Shown: positions 24,538-37,716, counted from the first letter of the stretch. The stretch: 64,000 nt of DNA from Sambucus nigra (GCA_949130495.1 OX422214.1:249182187-249246186), one strand, 5' to 3'. Made by a program: numbers and translations. Notes: a model not told the origin generated them from the sequence alone.

Positions 24538-27500
24538 AATATGACAGGAGACAAGTATCCCCGTGCCCTCCGTTTAACTTCACAGTGAAGTTCTCTCCCC
24601 CGGGTGCACCACCGTCTGTGGCCCGCAACACCAAAGTTAGAATTATGGATAAAATAATAGAATCACATAATATGACATCAATTTAAGGATGTATTAAACA
24701 AGAATAGAAATATGGATAAGACCAAATGATCCAAAAACTAACAAAATGTACTATAAGAACCAAGATAACTCAATGACATACAAAGAGTAAAAGTACATCA
24801 CCCATCCATAGAAACATCCAAATATCGAAGCATCAAGTACCAAAGAATAAGGTACAAGTATACAATACCTAAGTACCATATAGAAAGGTAAAACAAGGTC
24901 TCATTAAGATATAATCAATATAAAGATATGCAAAAAATTTTTAATCCTTATCAATTATGTGTGAAGAATGACCCAACGATGTTAAGAATAGATTCATATA
25001 AGATTAATCACACCAGCAACAAATAATAAGTAGCATGACAAGGAATCCACAATCAAATGACATCAGCAAAGAATATACAAACATCACAAAGTGCAAATTA
25101 TACTCTCCCTAAAGCAAACATCACCCCCTAAATATATGCATGTAAGAAGTAAATCACGAAGACATGAAAAAGCATGCCATATGAAGCATGTGAAGCATGT
25201 GAAACATGACGGGAGTAGGGTAAAGTGCACAACAACAATATATCATGAAGTCACGTGATAGAGACATGTGAGTATGTAATAAAGGCATGTGAGCATGAAT
25301 AGGGAACATGTGAATCATTATAAGGAATCATACATATCCAAATATAACAACAAGAATAATATATTAAGGGCAAATATCTCAATAAGGACCAACTCAAGGT
25401 ATCAAAAAGTGATGTATCAAATAATATAAAATCACATAAGATATGCAACATGAAAACGTACTAAACACTAGTCAAGATAAATAAACCCAAAAGTCACAAG
25501 AGGTATGAAAAGCTATAATGAATAAGGTGTCTAATGTCAAACTAGAAAGCTACTAACACGATAAGCACAAACTCAACTCACAAACTCAAACAGTCACACA
25601 AAGAACCAATCCGAACAATAATTAAGGTCTCATCACTCATTCAAACCACAACAGGAAAATAAGCACATAAAACGATATTCGATAACAATCCTATAGAATA
25701 TGCAAAGCTCTAAGAGAAAATAAATACCAATCGTAATCCCACATAAGCTCTAAGTCCTATCAGGTATAAGCTCAGGGAAGAATGTGCCACACAACTCATG
25801 AAATATATGCAGGGATAAGCGTAACAACATAACAAAAACCTATTTGAAACAAAAATATTGTACTAAGAATAGAATAGCATGCGCACGGTAAAAAAAAATA
25901 TAGTCATGCGTACGGATCCGTACGAACGATCACCTTTTTTAAGTCATTCAAGCAAAAAAAGGAATATACCAATTAAGACCAAATACTCCATGAATTTATA
26001 GCACAACCTTCTGAATCTCAGTGATAATAATAAATGCAAATGCATGAAAAATAATTCAATTCGACTTTAATCACACATATATGGGATAAAATGCATAAAA
26101 GCATAATATCAACAACTCTCTCTCACACACACACACATATACAAATACAAACAAATGAATGTAAAATGTGATTGTGATTAGGCAACTCATGATCCAATGA
26201 TATGACATATATATTTCATGTAGATATTTAATAAAAAAAATGAATTGAAGAACAAATTTAAATAAATTTCAATCAATTGAGCATAAATTATCATCAAATC
26301 AATATTTTGTAAACTTTGCAAACTTTGTAAATCAATATTTTATTTGATGAAATAACACCAAACAAAATCAATAGAGTGAAAGCCAACACAATTACATTCT
26401 TACCCATTGTTGGAAATTTCATAAGGAAAATCATAAAACTCTCAGGAGATAAGGTAAAATTGTAAGCACTGCATTATTTAAAACCCTAGCTGAAATGGGT
26501 ATTAAATAAAAGGTTTTTTTTAATGAATTTTTTTATTTTGAGAAGTGGATATTTTAGAGTGAAGATAGAATAGGGAGATAAGGGAAATATGAAAGACGAA
26601 TGTATAGAAAAAGGAAGAAGGCCAAGCTAGTGGAGGGGTGGATAGGATTCATAGTAATCATATTCAACACAATGTATGCAATGTTGGATTCTATTGAAAG
26701 TTTGGGTTGTGATGACCTCATTACCTCGATTTGGGTTTGCTCTTTTGACCTCTCCATATCCATTGATTTTGGGATTTTTCAATCAAACATCTTACGAGGG
26801 GTATCTATAAGTGAACTTTCACTCTCTGGACATTTGGGATTGACGGGAATAATCAAACATCCTATGAGAAGGTAACTAAAAGAAGCCCTCTCACACAATC
26901 TCTATTGTTTAGTTACCTATTAACCGTTCAACTCTTCCCTATAGTCAATAAAATTCCATCCCAAGCTACATGAAATAAATGAAGAAGTGTATTATTCTCA
27001 TTAGAAGTCATCCCACACTCTAAATTCTCGAGTAACTCAAAGTGCCTCCTCTTTTTTAGATCTAGAAGTATATGATCATACAATTCAAAGGTAGATTGGA
27101 TAGACAAAAGTTAGTGCAAATATACGAACTAAAACACTCTCAATTATCTCTCAAAATTATAGATCACGTGTAGATCTAAGTTTTATCAAAATAGGAGAAA
27201 ACAAGTGAAATTGAATATAAAATCAAAGGAATAATGCTCCTAACCTCTGTTCTAAAAATGTGTTTGAGTTGTGATTTGGAGATCATTTTGAAATGGAGGG
27301 ATATTGGTCTATTTATAGAAAAAAATTAAAATCTAACTTAGTCATGCATACAGTTATGTCTAGTCTGGACATCATGCTAACACCTTACAGATGGCCTTAA
27401 AATGTAGCCATGTGAATGGACACTACACACAAGCCTTTTAAAAACCTTTTAAAGATCCAACTAAGGGTTAACTAGGTCCTAAAATAGTTATAAAATAGTT

Positions 27501-27775
27501 TAAACACCCTGAGACTGTTTAAAAACCACTTGTTTACCATTTTGTAAAATCCTCACACATTTAAGTCAATGGGCAACATTTAGGAAAACATGAACGTGCG
27601 TGTTTAGCCAAAATCAATTTACAATCTCCTAAAAGGATATAGTTTTCAAACATAAATGTGAATGTATGGTTACATAAGTCTTTAATGAGTGGCAGTGCAT
27701 GATCTTCAATCTTTAAGGTTCATCTAAGCCTAATCTAGACAATTGAAAGCACACCACTTATAACGAATCAAATCT
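24538..27775 (-). repeat. Dispersed non-coding repeat, copy C
   Basis: Positions of about 24640-26290 match copy B at 28870-29434 plus 33617-34660 (AAGTACATCAC, CATGTAA..AGCAAATCA, GTGAAACATGA, ATTAGGCAAC.CATGATCCAATGA). Past 26290 the copies diverge. On the minus strand a TATA-like CTATAAATAGACC (about 27310) suggests that 26400-27775 holds a promoter or LTR, but ends were not found. It contains one perfect 16-bp palindrome (25909-25924). No gene was recognised; the overlapping opposed frames near 26554-26875 show no domain. Confidence 0.55.
25909..25924. repeat. Perfect palindrome CGTACGGATCCGTACG
   Basis: A 16-bp exact palindrome in copy C. Copy B has a mutated counterpart near 34280 (CATATAGATCTGTGCG), so the position is conserved between copies. 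Confidence 0.9.
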
Positions 27776-27830
27776 ATTTGACTTGATGGACTCAATGACT
27801 CAAACGTTTTGATTCGAGAATCTAGCCAAC

Positions 27831-27864
<34 letters not shown>

Positions 27865-29434
27865 CCTTTGTCTAGTCTGTGGAAAAACTTCACAAAACCC
27901 CAAATCATCTTATTACCCATACAAGATATACACTCCACTAGCCTTATAGTGAACATAGTATAAGGTAATGTACAAAATCTATAAGACCAAAATGACAATG
28001 CAAAAGTCATGTCTGAATATGGACTCGAGCCAGAGTCATCGATGCCAAGCCTGAAACCACATGAAACAATAATCAACATCACGCGGGCAAACATGCACAA
28101 AGAGAACCCCCTACTTGGGAATCCTCCGATAAGTATCAAATGATATAGATGAGATAAATAATGTGTGATATAGCATGTGAAATAGCAACACGTGAACAAT
28201 ATTTAATATCAAGATACTAATAAGTGATAAAAACATGTGAATAACTCAATTTAATAACAAATTCTCCCCCTACATAGCAAATCCCAAGTAAAACAACAAC
28301 TCCACCTATCATAAATATTTCTCCCCTTTTGTAACAAAGTGATAAGCAACTTTTCCCACCTTAATAAGTGAGAGGAAAACCCACTTCCCCTTTTGACACA
28401 ATGGACAAATAAAGGAAATAAAATTTTCTCCCCATTTATCTCAAATGCTAAAGTTCTCACCCCATTTTTACACGAAAAAGTCAAAGAGAAGACATAGCAT
28501 AGACAATAAGTATAACATAGCAACAAGCAAAGTCACAATAGTAAGAAAAAATAAAACTAGAAAAGTAAAAGCCAGTAAAATATGTGAACTACCATAGCTA
28601 TATCATGTGAATCAATGAATGAGCATATACATGTGTATCAGAATATGAATCTCACAAGAAAATAATGGAAGATGAATGATATCGATTAAATAAGAATAAA
28701 AGCAGAATACAAGACATACATAACATCAAACTAGTGAAATGGGATTATATACCAATCATGGATAAAGAACATGGGTAACAATATGGTTCAAGAAATATGA
28801 TTACAAATCAATAATATACCAATTGAGGATAAAATTATGGATAATAGAATGTGAGTATATGAATATGATATCAGCTGAAGAATGTATCAAATAAGAATAA
28901 AAATATGCATAAGTCCAAATGATCCATAAAACTAACGAAATGTCCCATAGGAACCAAGATAACTCGATGACAAATAAAGAGTAAAAGTACATCACTCATC
29001 CATACAGATATCAAAATATCCATGCATCATGTATTAACAAATAAGGTACGAATATCCAACACCTAAGTATCATATGGATAGGTACAACACGGTCTCAACG
29101 AGATATAATCACTAGATATAGAGATACATAGAAAATATTGAATCCTCATCAATTATGTGTAAATAATTACCAAATTATGAAAAGACCAATCATACTAGCA
29201 ACAAATAATAAGTAGCATGATAAGGAATCCATAATCGAATGACATAAACAAAGAATATGCAAACGTCACAAAGTTTTAATTATACTCTCCCCTCGAGAAA
29301 ACATCACTCCCCCTAAAGATATGCATGTAATAAGCAAATCATGAACAACATGACAAATCATGGCATGTGAAGCATATGAAACATGATGTGAGTAGCAAAA
29401 AGTGCACAACAATAAGATATCATGAATTAATGTG
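27776..29434 (-). repeat. Dispersed non-coding repeat, copy B, left part
   Basis: It matches copy A from 27778 and copy C from about 28870. It contains a (TA)n run at 27836-27861. Copy B is interrupted at 29434 by the CACTA transposon and resumes at 33617. The minus-strand frames at 27831-28199 and 28251-28526 have no recognisable domain. Confidence 0.6.
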
Positions 29435-29484
29435 CACTACACCAAAATGGGCAAATTGTCACCTTTCAGCCGGCCAGCCTTGTC

Positions 29485-29622
29485 AAGGTCATTGACCGTG
29501 AAAAAAAACACGCGTTTTATGTCACGGTCATTGACCTTGACACGACCGTGACAACGAATTGTCACGGTCATTGACCGTGATAATTCGTGTCACGGTCAAA
29601 GACCTTGACACGACCGTGACAA
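29485..29622. repeat. Left subterminal palindromes of the CACTA element
   Basis: Repeated TCACGGTCATTGACCGTGA-type palindromes and the variant TCAAGGTCATTGACC are linked by CACGACCGTGACAA. In CACTA elements, subterminal repeats are the binding sites of the TnpA protein. That role is inferred from the family. Confidence 0.9.
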
Positions 29623-29639
29623 CTTTTCCAGCAAAAACC

Positions 29640-29680
29640 CTACCCCCCTTCTTTTTTCCCTCCCGCGCCCTTCCCTCCCC

Positions 29681-29722
<42 letters not shown>

Positions 29723-30166
29723 ACGCTGCTCTTTCTCTCTCTCAGGTCCAATTTCTCTCTCTCTCTCTCTCTCTCTTCCATTTATATATATATATTTGTC
29801 TGTATATTTATGTGTGTATGTGTATATATATATGTGTGTATGTGTGTGCGTGTGTGGGGGGTGGGGCGGGATGGGGGTAGGGGGTGGTGGAGGGGGGCAG
29901 GGGGTGGGGCAGGGTGGGGGAGGGGGTGGGGGTATGTGTATATATATATGTGTGTGTATGTGTGTGCGTGTGTGGGGGGTGGGGCAGGGTGGGGGTGGGG
30001 GAGGGGGTGGGACGGGGTGGGGTGGGGCACGGGGTGGGGGGTGGGGCAGGGTGGGGCGGGGTGGGGTAGGGTGGGGGAGGGGGTGGGGCGGGGTGGGGCG
30101 GGGGTGGGGGAGGGGGGCAGGGGGTGGGGCAGGGTGTGGTGGAGGGGGGCAGGGTGGGGTGGAAAT
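29640..30166. repeat. C-run/(CT)n block followed by a dense G-run tract
   Basis: Cytosine and (CT)n runs (29675-29775) and TATATA/TGTG repeats lead into about 300 bp of plus-strand G-runs of three to six bases (29855-30166). Similar tracts recur at 30409-30450 and 31143-31235. The long frames reported by translation here are low-complexity Gly/Arg/Trp artefacts. The tract is a candidate G-quadruplex cluster. Confidence 0.85.
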
Positions 30167-31406
30167 TTGGCTAATACACGAGAAACTGATAATCGTAAAT
30201 ATTATGAATAAAAATGGTACTTTCTTGGAGACTATAAATTATTATGTACAAACTTTGGTTCTAGACCTATGTTGTTGGATTTGGATGTTGGGTGTTGATT
30301 AGTTGGTATTATTGGGAAGATTGGGTTAAGTTGAAGCATATGTTGTTGGAGTTGAAAATTATATGTTAATTCATTATTACTATTGGGGGATACAGTGTTG
30401 AAAAATATTGGGGTGGGGCGGGGTGGGGCAGGGTGGGGGAGGGGGTTTATTATCGATGGGACTTAATTTGTTGAATGATAATATTTGTATTAGATACTTG
30501 CGTGGTTTTACCTAACTTGAATGAATTAATAAATGTTTCAGTAAAGGTTGAAGTGGACAAAAAACGTGTGAATTGATTAATATCGATAATGTAAATAAAA
30601 GGTAAAGTGAGTGTGTAAATGGGTGGTTGAGCAAGCTAAGAGGTCTAACCCATATTTAATACATAGGTGTGTTATGAAAGGTTTTCAAAGGGTAATTAAG
30701 TATTTTCAAATAATGACCCCGAAACATAGAAATTCAATCTCAAGCAATTTAATTTCAATCTCTACAAATTTATGTATGTATTCAAGGGATTTATGAAGGA
30801 TTAATATTAAAATTCAATTCCTATACATAATCTAAAAATTATAACTCAGATTCAACTAGAAATAAACCAAACCAAAGTTAGTTAAATAAACCAAAGGATT
30901 AATATTAAAATTCAACTCTATTAGTTAAATTATAAATGTAATAGAATTAATCCATATAAATCACATAGGCTCGATACAAATATTCTAATTAACTTGCCTC
31001 AAATTTGATGAATAACAAGGGCTAAAAGTATTGTTCATTTAATTCAATTAGGTAAAACCCATGATAATGAAATTTATGCTACAATTATAATTATCTCATG
31101 TCATAATTTTATTGATAAACAATATATGTAGTTGTCACGGTCGTGGTGGGGGGAGGGGGTGGGGGTGGGGTGTGTGTGTGTGTGTGTGCGTAGGTGTGCG
31201 TGTGTGTGTGGCGGGGGTAGGGGGTAGGGGTGTGGAACCCATTTAATAACTCTTTAAATATTTGGAAAAAACATAATATTACAAAATTGAAACGAAATGG
31301 TATTGACGGAACTTACACATACGTTATAATATAGACAGAACATTTTTTTATCTGTACTAATAACATTTTTTTTATCTGTACTAATAACATTTTTTTTACA
31401 GCAAAA

Positions 31407-33112
31407 ATGTCTCCTTCAGATGTTAGGGCGAAGATGATGATGCTGTTTATGATGATGTCGTCGTCTGGGTTCGGTGGTAGCGGAGGCGACGAGGGCTCCT
31501 CCGCCCCTAGGCTCCCCAAATATGGAAAATTTGGGATTACCGTCGAAAACAAGTCAGAGCTTTTAGCGAGATCCCTCGAGCTGCTAAAGAGGGTCATCGG
31601 CCCAGGGTTTATGAGTTGGAAGGAGGTGCCGTATGAGCTCAAGTTAGCTGTTTGGGCGGCACTACAGGTAATATTTATATGAATATTTCAATTTCAATTT
31701 ATATTTATATTTATATTTATATTTATATTTATATTTATATTTATTCGCAACTAACATTGTATTTGTTGGACAGGAACAATTCAACTTGGATCCAACGCTA
31801 CGCGATTCCGTCTTGGAGCAGTTGAGGGAGCAACACAAGACGTGGAAAAAAAATATGCGAACACGGTACTTTGGAAAAACACGAGAGACCATTTTACAAT
31901 GGCGCGGATCCGTCCCGCCCAAGGAGCCGATCTCATTGGCACAATGGTAAAAGTTCATTGACAATGAGATCGAGGATCGACAATTGGCATCTCGCCAATC
32001 GGGGAGGGAAAATCAGGCTACAAAAGACGGACGTGCACTACTCCGTCCGGACCTCTTACGCTGAGGTGGAGCATATGATGAAGGTAATATCTAATTTATC
32101 TATAACTATAGAAATATATTATTGGATATTATTTTACTTTGCGGGGCCGATACTAATTTTACTTTACTTTATTTTATTTCAGGGGGTAGGGAGTGGGCCA
32201 GGGGGTAAGCCACATAGGCTCGATACTTATGTGGCTCTTCGGACGAAGAAGTGGAAGGACAAGGAGGTGTCCCCGAGCGTCGCGGCCACGATTGTAAGTA
32301 ATCCGACAGTTTAATTATTGTTAATTACGTTATAATTTTTTAGTTTACTTATTTTACTAATCATGTGCTTTTTGTCGTTTCAGGCAAAGCTTAAGGAAGT
32401 GCATGAGTCGCAGTCTGATGCCGACAAGGCATCTTTGTCCACAGACGCACTCAGCCAAGTGCTTGGCTCTGATCGCAAGGGGAGGACAAGGGGAGTGAGC
32501 TCGCGGGTGGCCAAATCTAGGATCATCGGATTAGAGACGAGCGACACCGGGTTGGCTCGAACGGTGGATTCACACGACGCGAAGCTGTCCCGTTTGGAGG
32601 CGACGGTCCAAGATATGTACGCATTCATGAAGCGTACGTTGGGTGGAGACCGTAAAGAGAAAGGTAAAGGTAAAGGGAAGGAGAAGGCGGTGGAGGAGGA
32701 GGTGCGGGAGGACGAGGAGGTGCGGGAGGACGAGGCGCAGGATGACGAGGATGTGGACCTCGCTGCTTCATCACCGACACGTTCGTACTTCGACGATCCA
32801 CTTCCCTATTTGACGCCCTCCAACAGATCATTATCGACAATTGGTTGGCCGAGCGTGTTCATATTGGACATATTTGATGGCCAGCGGATAGGGCGGGGGT
32901 TGAGGGACCCGAATATCGTCGAGGGTGGAATAGTCCATGGACGTGTGCTTCAACAGATGGAGTCCAGGGTGCTCGTCACGCATGTCATAACCGGGAAGGA
33001 GAACTCCCTATTGTGGTTGCGCGAACAATGCGGCACGACGTATATTAGTGGGTGCGTCAATTCGTATGTCGTGTGGCCTACTCACCTCCTCAGTTTTATC
33101 CAAGACATGTAG
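31407..33112 (+). pseudogene. TnpA-like CACTA protein gene (Transposase_24/TNP1-like), four exons
   Basis: Predicted exons are 31407-31667, 31774-32083, 32183-32293 and 32384-33112, all with GT..AG introns (acceptors GGACAG, TTTCAG and TTTCAG). Exon 2 carries TRYFGKTRE and PPKEPISLAQW. Exon 3 has VALRTKKWKD. Exon 4 has LSQVLGSDRKGRTRGVSS, the pattern of plant Ptta/En-Spm proteins, then a Lys/Glu-rich acidic stretch and a C-terminal IGWPS..VYVVWP-like region. An acceptor at 31400 suggests a 5' UTR intron. In exon 2 the frame stops after LAQW (31946) and must shift before HYSVRTSYAEVEHMMK, so this copy is broken. The expected role is binding the element's subterminal repeats. Confidence 0.72.
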
Positions 33113-33353
33113 TAACATTATTTTCTAGTTTGTCCATTTTAATTATATTTGGATTATATCGTCATGTATATTATTTTTACTTTGAAGATTTGGATTATAC
33201 TGTCATGAATATATATTTACATTATCTTTAGTTTGTGCTGGATATATGATGTTTGGAACAGGTACAACGTTGCTATAACAGGTACAAATATACTGCTGGG
33301 CAGTGGCAGTGGCCATACTGCCCAGCAGATTTTTTTTAAATTCTGCCCAGAAT

Positions 33354-33594
33354 TGTCACGGTCATTGACCGTGACAATTTTTTTAAAAAAGGGTCACGGC
33401 TTTGTCACGGTTGTAAACCGTGACAAACGTGTCACGGTCATTGACCTTGACACGACCGTGACACAAAACGCGAGTTTTTTGTCAAGGTCAATGACCGTGA
33501 CACGACCGTGACAAAAAAAGTTGTCTCGCCTCGAAATGTCACGGTCATTGACCTTGACAAGGTGAATTTGTCAAGGTCAATGACCTTGACAAAT
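33354..33594. repeat. Right subterminal palindromes of the CACTA element
   Basis: At least six copies of GTCACGGTCATTGACCGTGAC or its TTGAC variants, in both orientations, end just inside the right terminal inverted repeat. The downstream interval 33113-33353 has no gene. Confidence 0.9.
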
Positions 33595-33616
33595 GGGCAG
33601 ATTTGGTGTAGTGGTG

Positions 33617-35570
33617 GGCATGTAACAAAGGCATATGAGTATGAACATGGAACATGTGAAAAATATGTGAATGAATGTACATTATCATATATATCCAAAT
33701 ACAATAACAAGAATAATGTGATGTTGACGATGAGCAAATATCTCAACAAGGACTAACTCGAGGTATTACAAAAAATTATATCAAATGACTTAAAATCACA
33801 CAAGATGAGCAATAAGATAACGTACCAAACACTAATCAAGATAAACACACTAAAACGTTACAAAAGATATGAAAAGATACAAGGAACAAGGTGTCTAATA
33901 TCGAACTATAAAGATACTAACACGATAAGTACAAACTCAACCAATAAACTCAAATTATCACATAAAAAACTAATCCAAATAATAATGAAGGACTCATCAC
34001 TCATTTTAATTACCTAGGTTAAATAAGCACAAAAAACGATAGTCGATAACAATCCTAGAGAATATGTGAAGCTCTAAAAACAAAAAATAAAGATCATGTG
34101 ACCACATAAGATCTAACCAACAATAAACCTATCAAGGTATAAGCTCAAGGAAAAATGTACAACACGGCTCACAAACTATATGCAGGGATAGGCGCACTAA
34201 CAAAACGAGAACCTGCCTGAAACCAAAATAATTTACCGAGAATAAAGCAATGTGCGCATGGTAAAAAATCATAGTAGTGCATATAGATCTGTGCGAACGA
34301 ACACCTTTTTAAGCCATTCAAATGAAAACGGGGAAATATACAAATTAAGCCCCAAAACTCCATAAATTTCTAACACAACCTTCTAAATCCTAACATTCTG
34401 AATCTCAGTGACATGAATGAATGCACATGCATGAAAAATCATTCAATTGGACTTTAAACATGCAATTATGGAATAAAATTCCCCCCAAAAAATATAAAAT
34501 CAACAACTCACACAAACATATATACAAATGCAAAAAAAAAAAAATGCAAAGTGTGATTGCGATTAGGCAACACATGATCCAATGACTTGACAAAAAGATT
34601 TCATTTGAATATTGATTAAAAAACATGAATTGAAAAACAAAGTCAAATCAATTAAATATTAATGGCATAAATGACTCGTATGACAATTAAAATTACATAA
34701 TCAACATGAAAACGCGTAGTCAAATCATGAAAACATTACAAATAATTCTTAAAAGACAATAATTTTACTAATATCCCTTTGAAATCAAATGGATAGTTTC
34801 AAGCCATTTATCTCCCATAAGCAAAGGTTGATTAAATCTTTTGAATGAAATCCAAAAGCAAATTTCATTTTAAAAATGTTTATCACTAACTTGTTTTTTG
34901 TTCCAGTTCAAGCTCTTGGTTTATGGATATTTTCAACTTATTTTGGCTTTTGCCATTGATTGGATTTTCACACGCCTTAATGACATTTACCTAGAAAAAT
35001 ATGAATTTCCAAAATGGATGTAATGAATCCAAGGGGTAGTCCTTATTAACGCTCCTAAAATGGTCCTTTTATGATTCCTTCAAAGTAAGAAACTCCTAAA
35101 ATATCACATATAGATCAACGAAACACCAGAAAGATCTCAAGGATTTGATAACGATCAAATTATGCACTAAAAGCAAGATTAACATGATAAGCATCATATT
35201 AAATGAGTGATATACATGTGCAAGTAGTGGGAAATCATTACTATAGATGTCAACAAGTTTAGCAATCATGATTTTTCAAATGAATTTCAACCAACAATTC
35301 AATCAAATAAGCATTATATATCAAATGGTTTAATATTCACTTTTCAATCATCATTTGAGTTAAATCGACCATCAAATAAAAATGAATAAAAAACTTAACC
35401 ACATTTCAGACAAAGAATAAACATAAAATATTTTTAAATTTTTTATATAAAGAATGATGCATGTATTTACAAAATCACGTGTAGTAAGAAAACAAGGCAT
35501 ATAAATAAAATGCATGAAGAATGCAAATATGCATGAAAATATCCATGACAAAAGAACCAATTGATCTCTC
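33617..35570 (-). repeat. Dispersed non-coding repeat, copy B, right part
   Basis: It resumes the match to copy C directly after the CACTA target duplication (GGCATGTAACAAAGGCAT versus 25280 onward) and continues to about 34660. The remainder to 35570 is AT-rich with no recognised gene. Confidence 0.6.
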
Positions 35571-36300
35571 TTGTCTACATTTAATTATTTTCCCATAAAT
35601 CAGGAATGAACTAGGAATGGAAACCTATAAGAACCTTGTCATCTTAAGTAAACTACCTACCTCGGTAGCGATGGATGTTGCATCACTCGGGTCAATAGGA
35701 TACTCAAGTTTTACCTCTTTCATATCAACCTTATTTTGGTTTCCTATGAAGTCAACCTTGACTAAATGTGCATGCGTAGGAATACCTATACGTGGTTTAC
35801 ATATCTCTTCCCTCATAGTATTATAATGCATAATAACAGGTTTCCATCTCTCTTCCTTCCTAGGTATAGGAATGTTACCTCTAGCCTCACCATTTCCTTG
35901 AATGAGAAACTTTATTGTTCTCATTAAAACATCCACTTAGTTTGTAAGTCTTGCATTTTAATTCTTTGGAATACATTTATCATATTATCAATATATCTTT
36001 GATTCCTTTTCTTCGAGCACCAACAAGCTTGATTCGAGTGACCAGGTACTTGACAAAAAGTATAACAGTCCACTTTCTTCCTTTAAACACTTCTCTAATC
36101 TCTTCTCAAATACCTTTTTAAAATGTGCCTTTGTACTTATCCTCTTAAGTCTTAGCTTTTGGCAAAGAAAAATGCAGAATATGATTTGATTTCCCACAAA
36201 AAGTACAACCGACATTTTTCTTTTCGATTTCGAAAGAGGCCCAACTTTATTCTTTTGTTGCATAGAAGTTGTAAGAGTATGAACTTTACTCATGTAACCT
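35571..36300 (-). pseudogene. Retroelement gag-like remnant with zinc-knuckle traces
   Basis: On the minus strand, translation across frames gives CTFCGKSNHILH near 36205 and FCQVPGHSNQAC near 36030. Both resemble CCHC zinc knuckles, the first lacking its last cysteine. A separate open frame (35936-35625) has no recognised domain. The frames are shifted relative to each other, so no product is possible. It may be the gag end of the element whose non-coding part is copy B, but this link is inference. Confidence 0.4.
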
Positions 36301-37716
36301 AATAGGACTATAATGTCTGGTCAAATATAATTTGAGTCTTGTCAACGAGTTCGTTCATATAAAGCATCTTGCAAATCACTCAACGGACATCCTCACCTTC
36401 ACGCGTATCATTTTTATACAATAATTAGAAAGGTAAATGGACACTTACACCTGTACGCATTTTACTCATACATGTTTTCTTAGAAGAAAATATTTTTGGG
36501 TGTGAGTTTATGTGTTGATGTGGATCTTTCGACTTATCTATGAAATACAAATAAAACTAATTTTGAAAATCTTACAATTTGCATTTTATAGAGGTTGCTG
36601 AGTTATATTATAGGAGAACTTTGGGATAGTGATGCGAAAGCTTGCTGCATTGATAGTATCACGCTGGCAGTGCCTGTTTCTAGAAATTTTTATCTTTGGC
36701 TTGCTTTGTATCCTCACTATAGGATTGCCACAACGTCACCAAAGCTCGCTGCAATGACATTGTCTTGCTGGTTGTATTGTGCCTCGTTCAAAAAGTCTAT
36801 ACATATATGAGACCTGGATTGCCTCTGATTGGCTGTAGTGGCGAAATACCTTATTGTAACGACCTTGTGGTAATACATGCCCAATAGGTGCCAAAATCAC
36901 TTTTTGATGTAGATACATGAACATATTTCTTGGTACCCATACAAATTAAGATCTTTCTATTTTTTCCTCTTTTCACCTAGTCAAGTTTATTCACCTACTT
37001 ATAACTCATTAGTTTATCTTGTAAGCTTGGTTCTATATATAAGTGGGTTAGACTTCCTTTTTGAAGAGAGAGTATAAGTGTGATCTTTTGTGGACAAAAT
37101 ATTTTTACCAAATCCTTATTGCCATAAGAATCACTTTCAAGGAGAGAAAAATCTTTTGATAAAAGCTTCCTTTTGTATCTTGTATTCATCCAATTTTTAG
37201 GTCTTGTTTTTATCTTCTATATATGTGTTAGCTGTGTTTAAGTTTAATTACTTGTGAAATCTAAGAATTTTTTTGGAAGTAAACTTGTTTTATTTTAAAA
37301 TCTTTTCAAAACCTTCAACAAATCCTTTTCTAATTTAGTCTCGAGTTATTTTTAGATTTTAAATATCTCAAAGATATATTTTGTGAATTTGGACATATTT
37401 GTAGAAACACTTTCACCTTAAGTTATCACACAACTAGAAAGTGGTACTACACCCCAAGGAGGCTTCTCGCATTGTTCCATCTTGGAACACATAGTTGTTC
37501 TTCAAACTCTAGAGGAAGAAAGTTGATTCTTCTTTGAGGAATATTGATTTGGCACGAGGACTTTATGGCATCATTCGTGGACCGAAACCTGCCCTAGTTG
37601 TATAGCGTACTCCAGTTGTTGGCGCTCTCTGTGGAAGACATGGTTGAAAAAAATGTCTAGTCAGTTATAACGTCATGAGGGTTGTAAGTCTATTTATTCT
37701 AGTTGTAAAACTATAA
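36301..37716 (+). mobile_element. Possible LTR remnant followed by a tRNA primer-like site
   Basis: TTGGCGCTCTCTGTGG at 37619-37634 closely resembles the primer-binding site of the Tat element (TTGGCGCCGTCTGTGG). A TATA-like TTCTATATATAAGTGG lies at about 37031. Together they suggest an LTR ending near 37613, with its internal region replaced by the copia LTR at 37717. The LTR start was not found. No gene is seen. Confidence 0.4.

Larger units (their letters stand above)
29435..33613 (+). mobile_element. CACTA (En/Spm) DNA transposon, 4.2 kb
   Basis: The ends are CACTACACCAAA (29435-29446) and TTTGGTGTAGTG (33602-33613), perfect 12-bp inverted repeats starting CACTA. The 3-bp flanks GTG at 29432-29434 and 33614-33616 form the expected target duplication. 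Copy B of the dispersed repeat continues across the gap, confirming the insertion. Subterminal palindromes lie inside both ends. The only gene seen is TnpA-like (31407-33112). No TnpD catalytic transposase is visible, so it probably depends on a relative. The interval 30176-31140 is AT-rich and holds no recognised gene apart from a G-run block at 30409-30450. Confidence 0.93.

Noticed and set aside
29559..30302. Long overlapping frames, up to 247 residues on the plus strand
   Set aside because: They are translations of (CT)n and G-run tracts with Gly/Arg/Ser/Leu low-complexity product, no domain, and different products in every frame.
31662..31964. A 100-residue minus-strand frame with a Tyr-Lys repeat
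   Set aside because: It is the shadow of the TnpA-like gene's second exon plus an ATTTAT hexamer repeat in the intron.
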